From Sabethes cyaneus (taxonomy: Eukaryota; Arthropoda; Insecta; Diptera; Culicidae), in NCBI RefSeq assembly GCF_943734655.1, contig NC_071354.1, positions 227,410,397 to 227,474,396 on the forward strand: a stretch of DNA of 64,000 nt, given 5' to 3'. The notes below the pieces were generated by a model. It did no database searches, was not told the origin of the DNA, and was given only the letters and a program-made list of their open reading frames with translations. Positions 46,663 to 57,614 of the stretch are shown here, one piece after another. Numbering within the stretch: position 1 is the first letter of the stretch; each line of letters opens with the position of its first letter. Both the position numbers and the translations under genes were made by a program.

Positions 46663-47818
46663 GGGGATTGTACCCGGTTGTGAAACATCCACCATTTTTG
46701 ACGTGTTTATTATACTAGCACTACCAAATTACTACTAACGTCTCTTCTCATTGTATTCTAGCTTTTGAGCACACAACAATCAAAGTACAGCTTATAGAAT
46801 GTTTTGTAGGAAATGTGTTCGAAAAAAAAATACCCGAAAAAGTTATTTAGAATGATTTGGGATTGATTTTTTTGTGCATCAAATAAAATAGAAAAAGGCA
46901 GTAAAATGCATATAACCTTAGTTTTGGACCTCTATGTCCAAAACAAGTTTTAAGTGAAATAATTTACTCAAAAAATGTTATATAAATTTTTACAAACTGG
47001 CGTCCGCTCGGTTGTGAAACTGTTAAGTTATAAAATATCCAGAAAATCGATTCTGAGCGAAGTCCGCATATTTGAGATCACAAACTTCCTGTTTTTACAT
47101 GCATTGATTACAATTCAGATTTGGAAAAGTAACTGATAAATTAGTTTAAGGGGCATTTAAGGGGGTTTCCGTTAATAAATAAATGTAGTACACTGAAGTC
47201 GCTTTTTACGCGGTTTTTTGTTACGCGGTTTTTTACGCGAATTTAGGAATTTATGCAATTTTTTAATGCGATTTTTTTACGCGAATTTAGGAATTTACGC
47301 GGTTTTTTAACGCGATTTTCGGAAATTGCGCGGTTTTTTTACGCGACTTTCGGAATTTACGCGGTTTTTTAACGCGATTTTCTGAATTTACGCGATTTTC
47401 GGAATTTACGCGGATGTGCTCAAAACGTCTATTTTTTCGCGTAGTGTTGAAATCCACAAAGTTTTTTTTACGCGAAATTTTGGTTTTTTTACGCGAATTT
47501 TGGAATTTACGCGGTTTTTTTACGCGAATTTACGCGTTTTTTTTACGCGAATTTCGGAATTTACGCGGGACGTATCCTTCGCGTAAAAACGACTTGAGTG
47601 TATTTTATTTTCATTTTATATTTCTTTATTTTCTTCTTTATTTTTATTTTCTTTTATGGATTTTTCGAAGTGTTTCACAACCGGTGACACTTTTTTTGTC
47701 AGAAAATACTGTGTCTCTCAATTTCGCAATAAATTGTTTCGCAAATTCGAAATTAAATAATATGATCAAAAGCTATGACCAAAAAACCAAACCTGTTTCA
47801 CAACCGGAGACATTCCCC
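46663..47818. mobile_element. TA-flanked element with GGGGATTGTACCCGGTTGTG ends
   Basis: The left end is GGGGATTGTACCCGGTTGTG (46663). The right end is CACAACCGGAGACATTCCCC (ends at 47818). TA lies outside both. It holds a younger MITE (47191-47600); without it the element is about 745 bp. No transposase is recognised. Confidence 0.65.
47191..47600. mobile_element. MITE built of TTTACGCG repeats, TA duplication
   Basis: The left end is CACTGAAGTCGCTTTTTACG and the right end is CGTAAAAACGACTTGAGTG, inverse matches, with TA at 47189-47190 and 47601-47602. The whole interior is a degenerate array of TTTTTTACGCGAATTTCGGA units. It is nested in the element at 46663-47818. Confidence 0.75.
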
Positions 47819-47912
47819 TACTTATTCGATGACGAATTACTTCGGAAAAATGCATGCATTTTTATTCCAGCCAACCACAAGCTATGCATGCAAATCGCCA
47901 AGTCTTCCGGAC

Positions 47913-49067
47913 TAGGGTTGGGAGTACCGCCAGGATTTTTGAGAACCGGTATTTCGGTACTGGAAGGATCAGTACCGGTAATACCGGTACTGGTACCGGT
48001 ACCCAAAGTTTTAAAAAGAAAATCCTTGTTCTTTGAAAAATCTGCTAATACTTTCATTTGAGGTCCAATTCTTAAGTCACTTCACCTCACCTTGCAGTTA
48101 CCATTTCATTTGTACTGTCACTTAGGTAACAGGAGTCACCCAGGTACTTTCAAAATCGCTAATTGTATTCTCATCCAAGATCTATGAGAATAGGGCCCTT
48201 GTAAAAATGAACAAAGCTAGCGATTGCAAAAATTGGAGTGATTCCAAACGACATCTGGCGAAAGTCGGGAGGCTGCGATGGGTCGGCAATGTCGCAAGGA
48301 TGACGGATAACTGTGCACCGAAATCTGTTCTTTTCAAAAAATCCGGCGGTACCATAAATAGAGGGGCCCAACGACCAGGTTGAAGCCGACTTCGAGAAGC
48401 TCAATGAATTGGTGACAAGTAGCCTAGGACCAAGTACAGTGGAGATAAGTTTTTGATACAACACGACCCTCCGGTTGTAATCTGCTAGAGGAGAAGCTTG
48501 CAAAATTCAACTTTAAGATGCACAGAATATTCAATGCATTGTTCACCATGCGAAAACGAACCTGCCAGACGCTGAAAATACTTTCTCAGCATGTATCGCT
48601 GAAGGACAGGCTGTACTCAGGGTACCGAAAAGCATACTTGCTCGTCAATCCTTAAGTTACATCGAAGCGAATTCATTCCGCAGAGTGTTTTGGTGTACAG
48701 GTATAATCGAACTTCTTAAAGCTTGAACAGCTATAGGCGACTGAAGTCTGTTCTAATTTTTCCTTCATGATCAGCTAGCCATATTCATTCCAAAAACTAA
48801 CGCTCAACAATTTCCTCAATCTCGTTACTGGTGTTAAATCGTTGTAGTAACTCATCCGCTTGCTTTATCAAACTATAGCGCGCAGGTTTAGAAATTATTT
48901 TAAAATTTTTATCTTCGATTTTACGGCCGAATGTTAGAAAACATGCATAATTGATCAGTACCGAAAGTACCGGTTTTCTCTTGGGCCAGTACCGGTATTT
49001 CGGTACTGGAAAATCAGCCGGTAGTACCGGTATTCCCGGTTCCGGTACTCCCGGTATCCCAACCCTA
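47913..49067. mobile_element. Non-autonomous hAT-type transposon with ACCGGTA repeats, copy 2
   Basis: The ends are TAGGGTTGGGAGTACC and GGTATCCCAACCCTA, with a perfect 8-bp duplication TTCCGGAC (47905-47912 and 49068-49075). Subterminal clusters of TACCGGTA/CGGTACTGG lie at 47940-48005 and 48958-49055, as in the element at 3321-5172. The interior contains an RTE-like 3' fragment (48200-48560) instead of a transposase. Confidence 0.85.
48200..48560 (+). pseudogene. RTE-like LINE 3' fragment inside hAT element
   Basis: RLRWVGNVARMTDN and INRGAQRP resemble the C-terminal tail of RTE-type ORF2. The segment parallels 26740-26945. It is too decayed for a frame. Confidence 0.5.
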
Positions 49068-49364
49068 TTCCGGACGAACCAAAAAGATTCGCACAGAGTC
49101 TCTGGGATTCCTCGCATTGGAATCGTGTATAGGAATTCTGCGTGAGATTCATACAGAATGCTTAGTTTATAGAAAAGGTGAATTTTTTGGTCACTCTGAA
49201 GTCAGGGCTTGACTCGTAAAATTGTTCGGAAATGTGTGATCTATTTTCGGTGTAGTCTAACGCCAGAAAATCAAGCGGATTATGGTGAACCGTTTTACAT
49301 CCATTAAGCATCACAAGATTAACATCGATTTATCCATTGTCGCTTGTGTCAATGCTATCTTAAA

Positions 49365-49475
49365 GCCATGGGCTTAAGCGTCTGTTTAAAGGTTTGATCC
49401 TTCTTTATCGACAGACTTCACAGCCGGCTATTAGAGTACAGGACAATTACGAGGCTAGTTATGTTATGTTATCAA
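49365..49475 (-). mobile_element. SINE 3' fragment
   Basis: ctttatcgacagacttcaca, gccggctattagagtacagg and acaattacgaggctagt are the inverse of the SINE tail at 36520-36590. Confidence 0.55.
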
Positions 49476-49886
49476 TGGTTTTTTATTTGTCGTAGTTGGA
49501 TACTCAAGTATTCATTGAATTGCACTGCGACAGGGCAAATCTTCACACTTCGGAGGTATTTTTTTTTTGTATGCCAGAAGGGCATTGAGTTAAAAGGCCA
49601 CTGCGACAGTCTTAATGATCGTCTTTTGTGGCAGCACTTCGGAGGTATATGGGAAGCCAGCATATAGTCATTTAAAAAACCACTGCAAACGCATTTTAGG
49701 ACTGAAGACCTTTTCATGGATCAGCTTTAAACTGTTGTAATTCAAGCTGAATCTGTGCTAAACTTGCGTCCGATTTCTTTAATATTTTAGTCTCCGCAAA
49801 ACTGATCACCAGTTAGATTCAGAATATCGTGTGCTGTAATGATGACTGGGCTCCTCTAATTATATGTACAATATACGTATTCCATA

Positions 49887-50144
49887 TGGTCGGTGTTAAA
49901 TCAGACCGGACCAAGTCGCAAAATCTAAAAAAAATAAGTTAATGACAGTAAACGGGTAAGAATTTCGTAAGCTACATTTTACTCTTATCAGATTATTCAA
50001 ATGTTGCAAAGAGCCAGAGATATGAAATGATTGTGAACGATCGATAGCTTTAAACTACACATCAGCAGCAAACTTTGACTTCGTTTTTCTCGAAATCAGA
50101 TTTTTTCACTTGGTTCGGTCTGACTTAACAGTTAACACCGACCA
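49887..50144. mobile_element. MITE family TGGTCGGTGTTAAAT, copy 3
   Basis: This is the best preserved copy. The left end is TGGTCGGTGTTAAATCAGAC, the right end GTCTGACTTAACAGTTAACA followed by CCGACCA. TA lies at 49885-49886 and 50145-50146. It abuts the left end of the 3-kb element at 50145. Confidence 0.75.
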
Positions 50145-50440
50145 TATGAGCCGCTCCGAATTATAGTGGTCTATTGACCATTTAGTTAATTTTACAGGAG
50201 ACGCAATTGTCTAAAAAACTCTATAATAAATTCTATACAATTATTTTCTCCAAACCAAGTGTTCTAATGTGTAGGGTATAAAGTGATTCAACATGAGAAT
50301 ACATAAAAATCCCAACTTTTGTCAAAATATACGATTTATTCACACCAATGTACATAGACCACTATGATTTCATATATATTTTCACCGTAATCCCCAAAAC
50401 GTTCCGCACCATAGTGGTCTATCTCCATGAGATTTGTAAA

Positions 50441-50860
50441 TGGTTGTATCTTGCGCTGCTGACCGTCTAGCAAGTTGCGGTCTTCGGGAAGATTATTCAA
50501 ATGACTACCAGCTTTAGGGTGGTATGCAAAATAGCGCAGAATTGTCTCACTACGTGGCGCTAGTGTATATGCAATATTCATATACAGGCTGTATCTTGCG
50601 CTACTGACTATCTAGAAAGTTGCAGTCTTCGGGAAGGTTATTCAAATGACTGCCAGCTTCCAGGTGGTATGAAAAATTGCGCAGAATTGTCTCACTTCGT
50701 GGCGCTAGTGTATATGTAATATTCATATACAGGCTGTATCTTGCGCTGCTGACTATCTAGAAAGTTGCAGTCCTCGGGAAGGTTATTCCAATGACTACCA
50801 GCTTTAAGATAATATCAAAATAGTACAGAATTGTCTCACTACTACAAGGCTATGAGAATT
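50441..50860. repeat. Three tandem copies of a ~145-bp unit
   Basis: The phrase gtatcttgcgctgctgac starts at 50445, about 50591 and about 50736. Each copy contains gtctagcaagttgc / tatctagaaagttgc, cttcgggaaggttattcaaa and attgtctcactacgtggcgc. The third copy decays after 50820. Confidence 0.85.
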
Positions 50861-51307
50861 AGTTAACTTCAACACTCAATTTTTTTTCTAGCTGCGTTAA
50901 CTGCCTGTAAAAAATTCATCTACCATCTATTAATGGTACTTCTAAAAAGGCCAAAAAAATCCCACCAACTCACTTAATCTATTGGTCTCAGTCACGTGAA
51001 CACATTCCCAGTTACTTTCTAAACATTTTGCACGATTCATGAAAATTGTATAATCAAAGAAAATTCGGTACCAAATTTTCAAAAGGGTCAATCTGCAAAA
51101 TGTCAACAAACCGAGTGAGAGTTATTTTCTGCTGGACTAGCATAGGAAAAACCCTCCATACCATCTTGAAGGTAAAAGTAATTTTATAATTTGAGTCATC
51201 ACAAACCTTTTGTTATAATTTTTTCACTGATGATAATGATGATCATTTAAAAAAAAATTCTTCACCCGGTTAATCGAGTCTGAAATGCGGATAATCTTGT
51301 ACGACAA

Positions 51308-51510
51308 GGTAGGTGAGGTAGCGTCTCAGTTGGCCTCGAGGTACGATGCTAATCTAATAAGCTAGTCGTCGTATATTCGAACCTCGGTTGGGAGGCGCTG
51401 TTAGAGTCAATAATCAATAGTCGCAGCAACTTGCCCTGCAATTGTCCTGTACTCTAACAGCTGGCTGCGAAGTTTGTCGTGTAAAAACTGAAGGTCAAGT
51501 TTCGATAACG
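51308..51510 (+). mobile_element. tRNA-derived SINE, second family
   Basis: GCGTCTCAGTTGGCCTCGAG resembles a tRNA A-box region, and TATATTCGAACCTCGGTTGG a B box. The tail (GCAATTGTCCTGTACTCTAA, CAGCTGGCTGCGAAGTTTGT) is shared with 36520-36590 and 49391-49470. Confidence 0.7.
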
Positions 51511-51949
51511 GAATGAAAATCTGGAAAATATTGAGATAGAGATGAAATAGACGATAAAGTGAAGAAGAAAGATAACTACACTGTTACACTTAGATTTGTG
51601 TAAGAATACATCTTATTAAAGTTTCCAAACGATTTTATATCTAAATACTTTAACTAGACTATTTTCATAGACTATAGAGGGTAAACTTGAAGCGGAACAG
51701 TACATTTCATTACTCTGAGTAATTTCATATTCGTTCGAACGAAAAATTATCTCATACACTTTTGTTTGAATTGCAATTCAAATTTTCCTTGTACTATATT
51801 GAAAATAATGTTAAAATATAAAATAATATTGAATAAATTGAAAATGGGTCATTCCACGTCAAGTGACCAAGAAAAAGTAAAACTTGTAATGGACCTTCTT
51901 GGATTTTTACCAAATTCAGTCAGAATTCCAAGTTTGATGCCCCGTTTTT

Positions 51950-52812
51950 ATAAGCAAAAGTTGTCCCAAGTATGTTAGTTTTACTGCACTCTTATTGCGG
52001 TTTTAAGACCAAAATTGGTCATATAAACCATCATAAGAGTGTTATAAAACCCAAATTGTTACTTGGGCTGTTTACGTCAATTCCACTTATTTTCTTTTGC
52101 TTATATCCCCGAAAACATTAAGTCTAGAAAGGCACTATTCTCACATTTTCAAAGAAAACTGCCCAATGAATTTGAAAAAATAGTATTTTTTTAGTATCAA
52201 GGCTGCCAAATATTTTTCGATTCGATTTAAAAACTATTTTTCTCCCAATGAATACAATTTCATCTCGAAAATTCCAACTCCATCGTATTTGCCAGATTTT
52301 TTTATAAAATCCAAAAAAAAATTGACAGTGTTGCCAAATTCCAAAATTTAAACTAAAAAGCTGGCAACACTGCTCAGGAAAATGTAATATCTAGTAACAT
52401 ATACATGTTTTCACAACAGGGCATAGAGACTCACTGCTTCTTGAAAAAAATATTTTGCTCTTGGTTTTACATAAGAAATTGGAGGCCGCTTCCTTCAAAA
52501 CGTTGTCTCTGGATCGGCAAGGAATACTTCGTGACGACAAGTAATTCTAATGTAAAAAAAATCTCTGGAATACGATGGAGTCGGAACTTTTGAGATTAAA
52601 ATGTATTCATTGAGAGAAAAATAGAACTTTAGTTTTCAAATCGAATAAAAAAATATTTGGCAGCAATGGTGCTAAAAAATACTACTTTGTTCGAATTCCT
52701 TGGGCAATATTCTTTGAAAATGTGAAAATAGTATCTTTCTAGACTTAATATTTCCGGAGATAAAAGCAAACGAAAATTAGCGGATTTGACGAAAACAAGG
52801 CTTTTGTTGATT
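51950..52812. mobile_element. Large foldback element, ~240-bp arms
   Basis: The left arm (52068-52300) and right arm (52560-52800) are imperfect inverses. For example, ggcactattctcacattttc and aaagaaaactgcccaatgaa are mirrored by ttgggcaatattctttgaaa and atgtgaaaatagtatctttc. A MITE (51965-52067) sits inside the left arm. A G-run follows the right arm (52816-52827). Confidence 0.65.
51965..52067. mobile_element. Palindromic MITE (CCCAAG ends), copy 2
   Basis: It starts CCCAAGTATGTTAGTTTTAC and ends CCCAAATTGTTACTTGGG. It is homologous to 39926-40033 and interrupts the foldback arm, so it is the younger insertion. Confidence 0.75.
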
Positions 52813-53179
52813 AGGGGGGGGGGGGGTGTCTCCCATAGAGGGAGGGGGAGTTCAATCGGCACAAAAAAAAACAATAGTCGACTTACGCTTATTAACTACT
52901 TTCATCTAATTATGGGATTATGGGAGTTTTATCTCAATCTCTGTCCCATGCACATAGACCACTATAATGCGGAACAGAATGGTCATTCTGTTCCGGACCT
53001 AAAATTCATCATGAAAAAAAGCAGGTTGGAAACCTACTATTTTGTAATTTTTAGTGTTTATATAGTACATCTATCGATAAAGATGCAAAAATCTCATTTT
53101 TGACATAAATGGTCAATAGACCACTATAATTCGGAACGGTTCATATGTTACTGTGTTAGTTTATTCGTTGCATCTCATG

Positions 53180-54019
53180 ACGGGTGGCAACTAAAATTTT
53201 GGATTTTTTTTCTCCAGCTGTCAAAAAAAAGACAAAGATACATGAAGAAGATCTGATTTACCGAAATTAAAGATACATTATCCATTGTTGAAAATAAATT
53301 AGTGTATATTTGAAAATGGTCCGTAATCGGCCGTTTGGCGAAGCTTTCGTTTGACGTCGAAACAGGAGCGTTGTACGGCCGTCATGTCAACTTTGCGAAT
53401 GTATCTCTTGATTCTACCTCTTGATATTATTTTTCAGGTCGTGGTTTTTGGGTACAAATGGGATCGAATGGGTATTCAGGAACGATTGTGTTTTTTTGCG
53501 TAATGCGATGATGCTCTATCCGGCCAAAACACGTATTGTGCATCTGCATGATGTTTTTGTAGAAATGGGATCAACTTTTTCTTCAAACATTCGTCTGGTG
53601 CATCTGGTCCATTGATAGCTAAACCAGAGAGCTTGTTGTTGAAGAAACGAGAAAGAGAACGATGTCCTTCTGCGTCCATAATTTTGGCTAGTCTTCCATT
53701 ACCTTGCTTGCGAATAGTTTTTGGGCATCTTAGGATATGGTAAACAATCGAAGGCGTAACATATTTGCTTTTTAAATGTTGTACCGTATACTTTTTGCCG
53801 AGATTTCTGTTGCAGTTCGTAGAAGTGTACAACGCGCTCTCGAAATGCTTCTTGTTTCGACGCCATTTTTTAGCAAAACTGGGCAAGCATAAACAAAACA
53901 AAAAATATTAACAAAAAGAGGAGAGAGCTAACACATACATACTTTAATTTCTCTCTGAGCTCATTTGTTGTTGAGCATAATAACCGCGAAAAAAATTCAA
54001 AGTTTTAATTACCACCTGT
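53180..54019 (-). pseudogene. Deleted mariner/Tc1-type transposase element
   Basis: The ends ACGGGTGGCAACTAAAATTT and the inverse ACAGGTGGTAATTAAAACTT flank it, with TA on the right (TG on the left, probably mutated). On the minus strand (53901-53476) a helix-turn-helix-like part (YTVQHLKSKYVTPSIVYHIL, then GRLAKIM) is fused by deletion to catalytic-region text: DECLKKKLIPFLQKHHADAQ, then YVFWPDRASSHYAKK, where the WPD aspartate is conserved. The first catalytic Asp region is lost, and the frame breaks after 53476. The element is inactive. Confidence 0.75.
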
Positions 54020-55299
54020 TAAAAAATACGTGTTTTCTGAAAATCGAGTCAATCGCTACGCGAAATGTTTTACCACGTCTTGCTTGAAAGGAAGGGGAGT
54101 TGTTGAGGCCTGTAAGAATTAAGGCGTACTAATTCGAGAAATTGGATGTAGACTCAGTAGATCGGATAATATGGGAAGAAATTATTTGAAAACTACACTA
54201 TGATCTAACGATCTCGATCTTGGGCTACTCGTCGCCAATATCTCAGTCGTCTCAGAAGTCGCAAATCATCTTTGACCCGGTCGAGCCATCTTGTACATTG
54301 AGTCCCTCTGTTCCTAGTGCCATTGGGGTTGCTGAAGAGATCTGTTTTCATCACACTGTCGTCCGGTATTCGTACGACGTGTCCGGCCCGCCGTTGCCTA
54401 CTGAGTTTCGCTAACTGTACGATCGCTATACTCACAAATCTTCCACTAGAGTACGGTAAGGACGCGTATATTCTCCGTGAACAGCGCCGCGGCTTCAAGT
54501 CCACAAAGAACTGCCGGTCTAACGTGGGTTTTGAACATCGTCAGCTTCGTACTGTGTCTCCTCACTAGTGCTGTTGTCCGCGGTTATCAGTCCAATCCTC
54601 CTAGACTTCACTTTCAGTCTGGCGTAGATTACCTTCATCGTTGCAAATTTTTTGGCTATGATAACAAAGGCATCTGCAAAGCCAAGCAGGTGGAGCCCTT
54701 GAAGAAAATCGTACCTCTTGTTTCGATGTTCGCTCGTCGGATCACACGCAAGAGAGCAGTGTTAAATAGTTTCTCCAGAGTGTTCCCGAGATGCGCGTAT
54801 CGAAACACATCACGCGTTCCAATGCAGCTCTGATCAGTTGCGTCAGTTTATCCGAAAAACCGTGGTCGTGCATTATATATCATAGCTGATCTGGATCGAC
54901 TGTATCATATGCTGCTTTAAAATCAACAAAGATGTGATATGTGGGCATGTTGAACTCCCGACATTTCTGCAAGATCTTGTCGGATGGTAAAAATTTGGTC
55001 CGTAGTTACGCGAGTCACCTTGAAGCCCGCCTTATAATTTCCTATGAATTCTTGCGCTATCGGTGACAGTCGGTATGATAGGATCGGAAGGAGCACCTTG
55101 TAGGCGGCGTCTCAGCAGTCGAGCCGATTGCCCTTTTTGTAGAGGGGACAAACCACCTCCATCTTGGAAATAATCCAGTCAGAACCGTTGCCAGCATTTC
55201 TCCTTCATGTTTACGAAGCTTTGCCGGTAGGCGTTCCTTACCAGAGCGGTTTTGTTGGGCTTTAGCAACCGATTGACTTCCTGAAGATCACACGGATAG

Positions 55300-55943
55300 A
55301 AATTCTATCTCCAAAATGAACAAAATGACTCATGATTTCTGGATTCTACCTTATGTTTTATGAATTCTTAATGAAGGATCATGAATTATTATTCATGAGT
55401 TTGCTCTGCCTGATATGGCAGTTCAGTCATGAAACCACAGTAATTCAAACCGTATGATTTCATGATTTTATTCATGGTCGTATTGATTTCGACTGTGGAA
55501 GGTATTTGGGTTGGGTATTCGGCTTTTGCAGTCTCCAAATATTATCAAAAACGATGGTTTGTGATTAGATCCCTGTATATGTCAGGTTGTGGTGTGCGGT
55601 TGGTTCTTCTTCTTGTGAAACTTGCGCGTGTCATTAGCTCGGAATATTGCCATTTATTTATTGCCAATTTCTCTACTCCTTTTGGTGCTTTTTACTCCTC
55701 AGGATTGTGGTCAACTGATTCCTTGTTCGTCGATATTTGGCCAAAAGGTAATGCTCCGATAATTTTTCTAAGCAATCAAGCTGGGTACCCATCAAACCAA
55801 TCATACTTCAAGGCTCTTCATCTAGTGCAGCAGTAGTAGCCTCTCCAATGGCCGAGTGTATTCTGCTCTAACCATCTTCGAGGTTTGAACCACTTAATTC
55901 TTCAATAGAAGGCACACGCTATGTCCAAAGGCAATTATTATAT
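55300..55943. other. Unassigned insertion in the LINE
   Basis: A stretch with repeated TCATGA words (55345-55480) precedes a 124-codon open frame (55462-55836). That frame has hydrophobic segments but no family resemblance. It may be a decayed element. Confidence 0.3.
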
Positions 55944-56429
55944 AACTTTCGTGTATTTCAGAGTTCTCTTCATAGGATGTTAGTATTGATCAAAACAATG
56001 AATTTAAAGAAAGTGTTTAAATATTCTATCTTGGGTTTTATACAAAATTCAATTTTTAAATTTATATAACGATCATCTTCTCTCAAGTGATCTTATGTGT
56101 TGTAATCGACCACCTTCGCTATTTCAATCAAACTGGGTATAATTGCTCATTCCGACCCCACATTCAATTTCCCAAAGTTTTGTACAAATTGATCGATCCC
56201 CATTGCAGTGACGCTTCTCCCTTTTTCTCTGATTTTCGAAATAAACTCATTTTTCACTGCATATCACTGCAAAAGTGATTGATCAATCCGTACAAAACTT
56301 TGGGAAGGCAAACTTAAACATTGAATTTTGTAAAAAACTAAAGATAGAATATTTTAAGAGCTTCTTTAAATTTATTGTTTTTACCAACACGAACATCCTG
56401 TGAAGAGAAATCTGAGGTATATGAAAGTT
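55944..56429. mobile_element. ~485-bp foldback element
   Basis: The arms AACTTTCGTGTATTTCAGAG... and ...ATATGAAAGTT are inverse. Examples include TATTCTATCTTGGGTTTTAT against AAACTAAAGATAGAATATTT, and CCCAAAGTTTTGTAC against GTACAAAACTTTGGG. The centre is 56185-56270. It interrupts the LINE. Confidence 0.65.
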
Positions 56430-57185
56430 AAGGAGGATAGCTTTGACGTGTCTGGTAAATGATTGACAGTTTCGAGTGCAAATTTACTGCTGCTAGGTGG
56501 ATGGTCAGAGTCAATATCCGCACCCCGGTAGGAATGTATGTTCGTGATCGTTTAGAGGAACCGGCGCCGGTTCTTGATGCGTGGTTCATCTGGTTGAGTG
56601 GACGTTGGTCAGCTGATCTCCGGGTGGCTTTGTGAATATCTTTGCATTGGAAAAAGGTGCTTCGGATTATCAGGCCTCGGGCAGCTGCGAAGTTTATACA
56701 TCGTTGGCCATTATCGTTCGTGTCGGTTGCAGGCTGGAGTTCTATCACCGGTCTTCCCTACCGACCTGGGCTTTCATATCCCTGATGACGACATTGATTT
56801 CCCGTGACGAGAAGCTGTCGTACATTGTCCCCAGCCTCGCGAAGAACGCTTCCATCTCATCGTAAGGGTCCACGATCCTTTATTCTCAACAAACACATTA
56901 TATCGTTGATCGCCTTCCAATCTATCACGTGATCCAGCATTTTGTCCAACACCACAAAGCTCGCTTCCAGTTTGCTGGTAGTGCCACTGCTCTGGTAAAA
57001 CTAGGCCTTTCCGCTGCGGATCTTTCAAACCTTCTCTCCTTTGTGACAGATTTCCTGCAGAACTACGATCCCGAGTTTACGGGGTTAAAGCTGTTCGAGC
57101 CACGCTACCGAGTTTCCGAGGTGGGACTAACATCTTAGGTGCCACGACAACACAGTGCCTCCTTCCCAGTTGGTATATGACCTTA

Positions 57186-57451
57186 CTGAAGTTTTGGAGC
57201 GTCTTAGTAGAATACGAAACCTAAAAATAAAAAATAAGAAAACTTATCCAATTTAATTCTACTATGTGTATTTTATTCAATGACAGATACGTATTTCGCC
57301 TACGACTTGCAGGCTTCCTCAGTGTCTGTTTTCGAACAGAAAACAGACACTGAGGAAGCCTGCAAGTCGTAGGCGAAATACGTATCTGTCACTGAATAAA
57401 ATAGACATAGTAGAATTAAATTGGATAAGTTTTCTTATTTTTTATTTTTAG
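57186..57451. mobile_element. Near-perfect palindromic retroelement fragment, copy 2
   Basis: The head CTGAAGTTTTGGAGCGTCTT is followed by AGTAGAATACGAAACC, then two ~105-bp inverted arms around a 7-base centre (cgaacag). ATATGACCTTA is duplicated on both sides (57175-57185 and 57452-57462). It is inserted in opposite orientation to copy 1 at 20382. The centre differs between copies (2 versus 7 bases) while the arms are almost identical. Confidence 0.75.
57346..57390 (+). ncRNA. Hammerhead-ribozyme-like motif, copy 2
   Basis: The sequence is identical to 20508-20552 (GACA, CTGAGGA, GCCT/AGGC, GAAA, ATACGTAT, TGTC). The mirror copy is at 57282-57326 on the minus strand. Confidence 0.4.
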
Positions 57452-57614
57452 ATATGACCTTAGTTTCCACCGGGGTTGGCCACCCAATTTCCACTAAGGT
57501 TGTTCGTATTCCGGCTGGTACCACGAGGAAGCAGGAATAGGAGTTCAACAACCAATCGGTGTGTGGCAGGTGGAAAATATTAAGAAACAATATCTGCGCC
57601 AACCAAGAGGTGTA

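Larger units (their letters stand above)
50145..53146. mobile_element. 3-kb composite with long inverted ends
   Basis: The ends match over ~40 bp: TATGAGCCGCTCCGAATTAT, AGTGGTCTATTGACCATTTA at the left and the inverse (TAAATGGTCAATAGACCACT, ATAATTCGGAACGGTTCATA) at the right. The AGTGGTCTA motif recurs in both orientations inside (about 50351, 50413 and 52961). Inside are a 145-bp tandem repeat, a SINE and a large foldback with a MITE. No transposase was found. It is either one very large non-autonomous element or two inverted copies of a small one trapping sequence between them. Confidence 0.5.
54205..57170 (-). pseudogene. RTE-like LINE, endonuclease and RT remnants
   Basis: Reading on the minus strand, the endonuclease comes first. 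It includes EAFFARLGTMYDSFSSREIN, VVIRDMKAQVGRED (about 56830-56765) and NDNGQRCINFAAARGLIIRS with FQCKDIHKATRR (56715-56630), which follow the RTE pattern GDFNAQVGRE...NDNGLRL..FA. RT fragments follow near 55150-54840. A C-terminal tail (RRAGHVVRIPDDSVMKTDLF, then RTQCTRW-like text) ends at 54205. Frameshifts and the insertions at 55300-55900 and 55944-56429 disable it. Confidence 0.7.

Noticed and set aside
51308..51400. Functional tRNA gene
   Set aside because: The arms do not pair into a full cloverleaf and the sequence continues into a SINE tail.
55462..55836. 124-codon frame with hydrophobic segments
   Set aside because: It starts in a TCATGA-rich repeat, has no family motif, and is surrounded by LINE debris. 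I could not support a gene.
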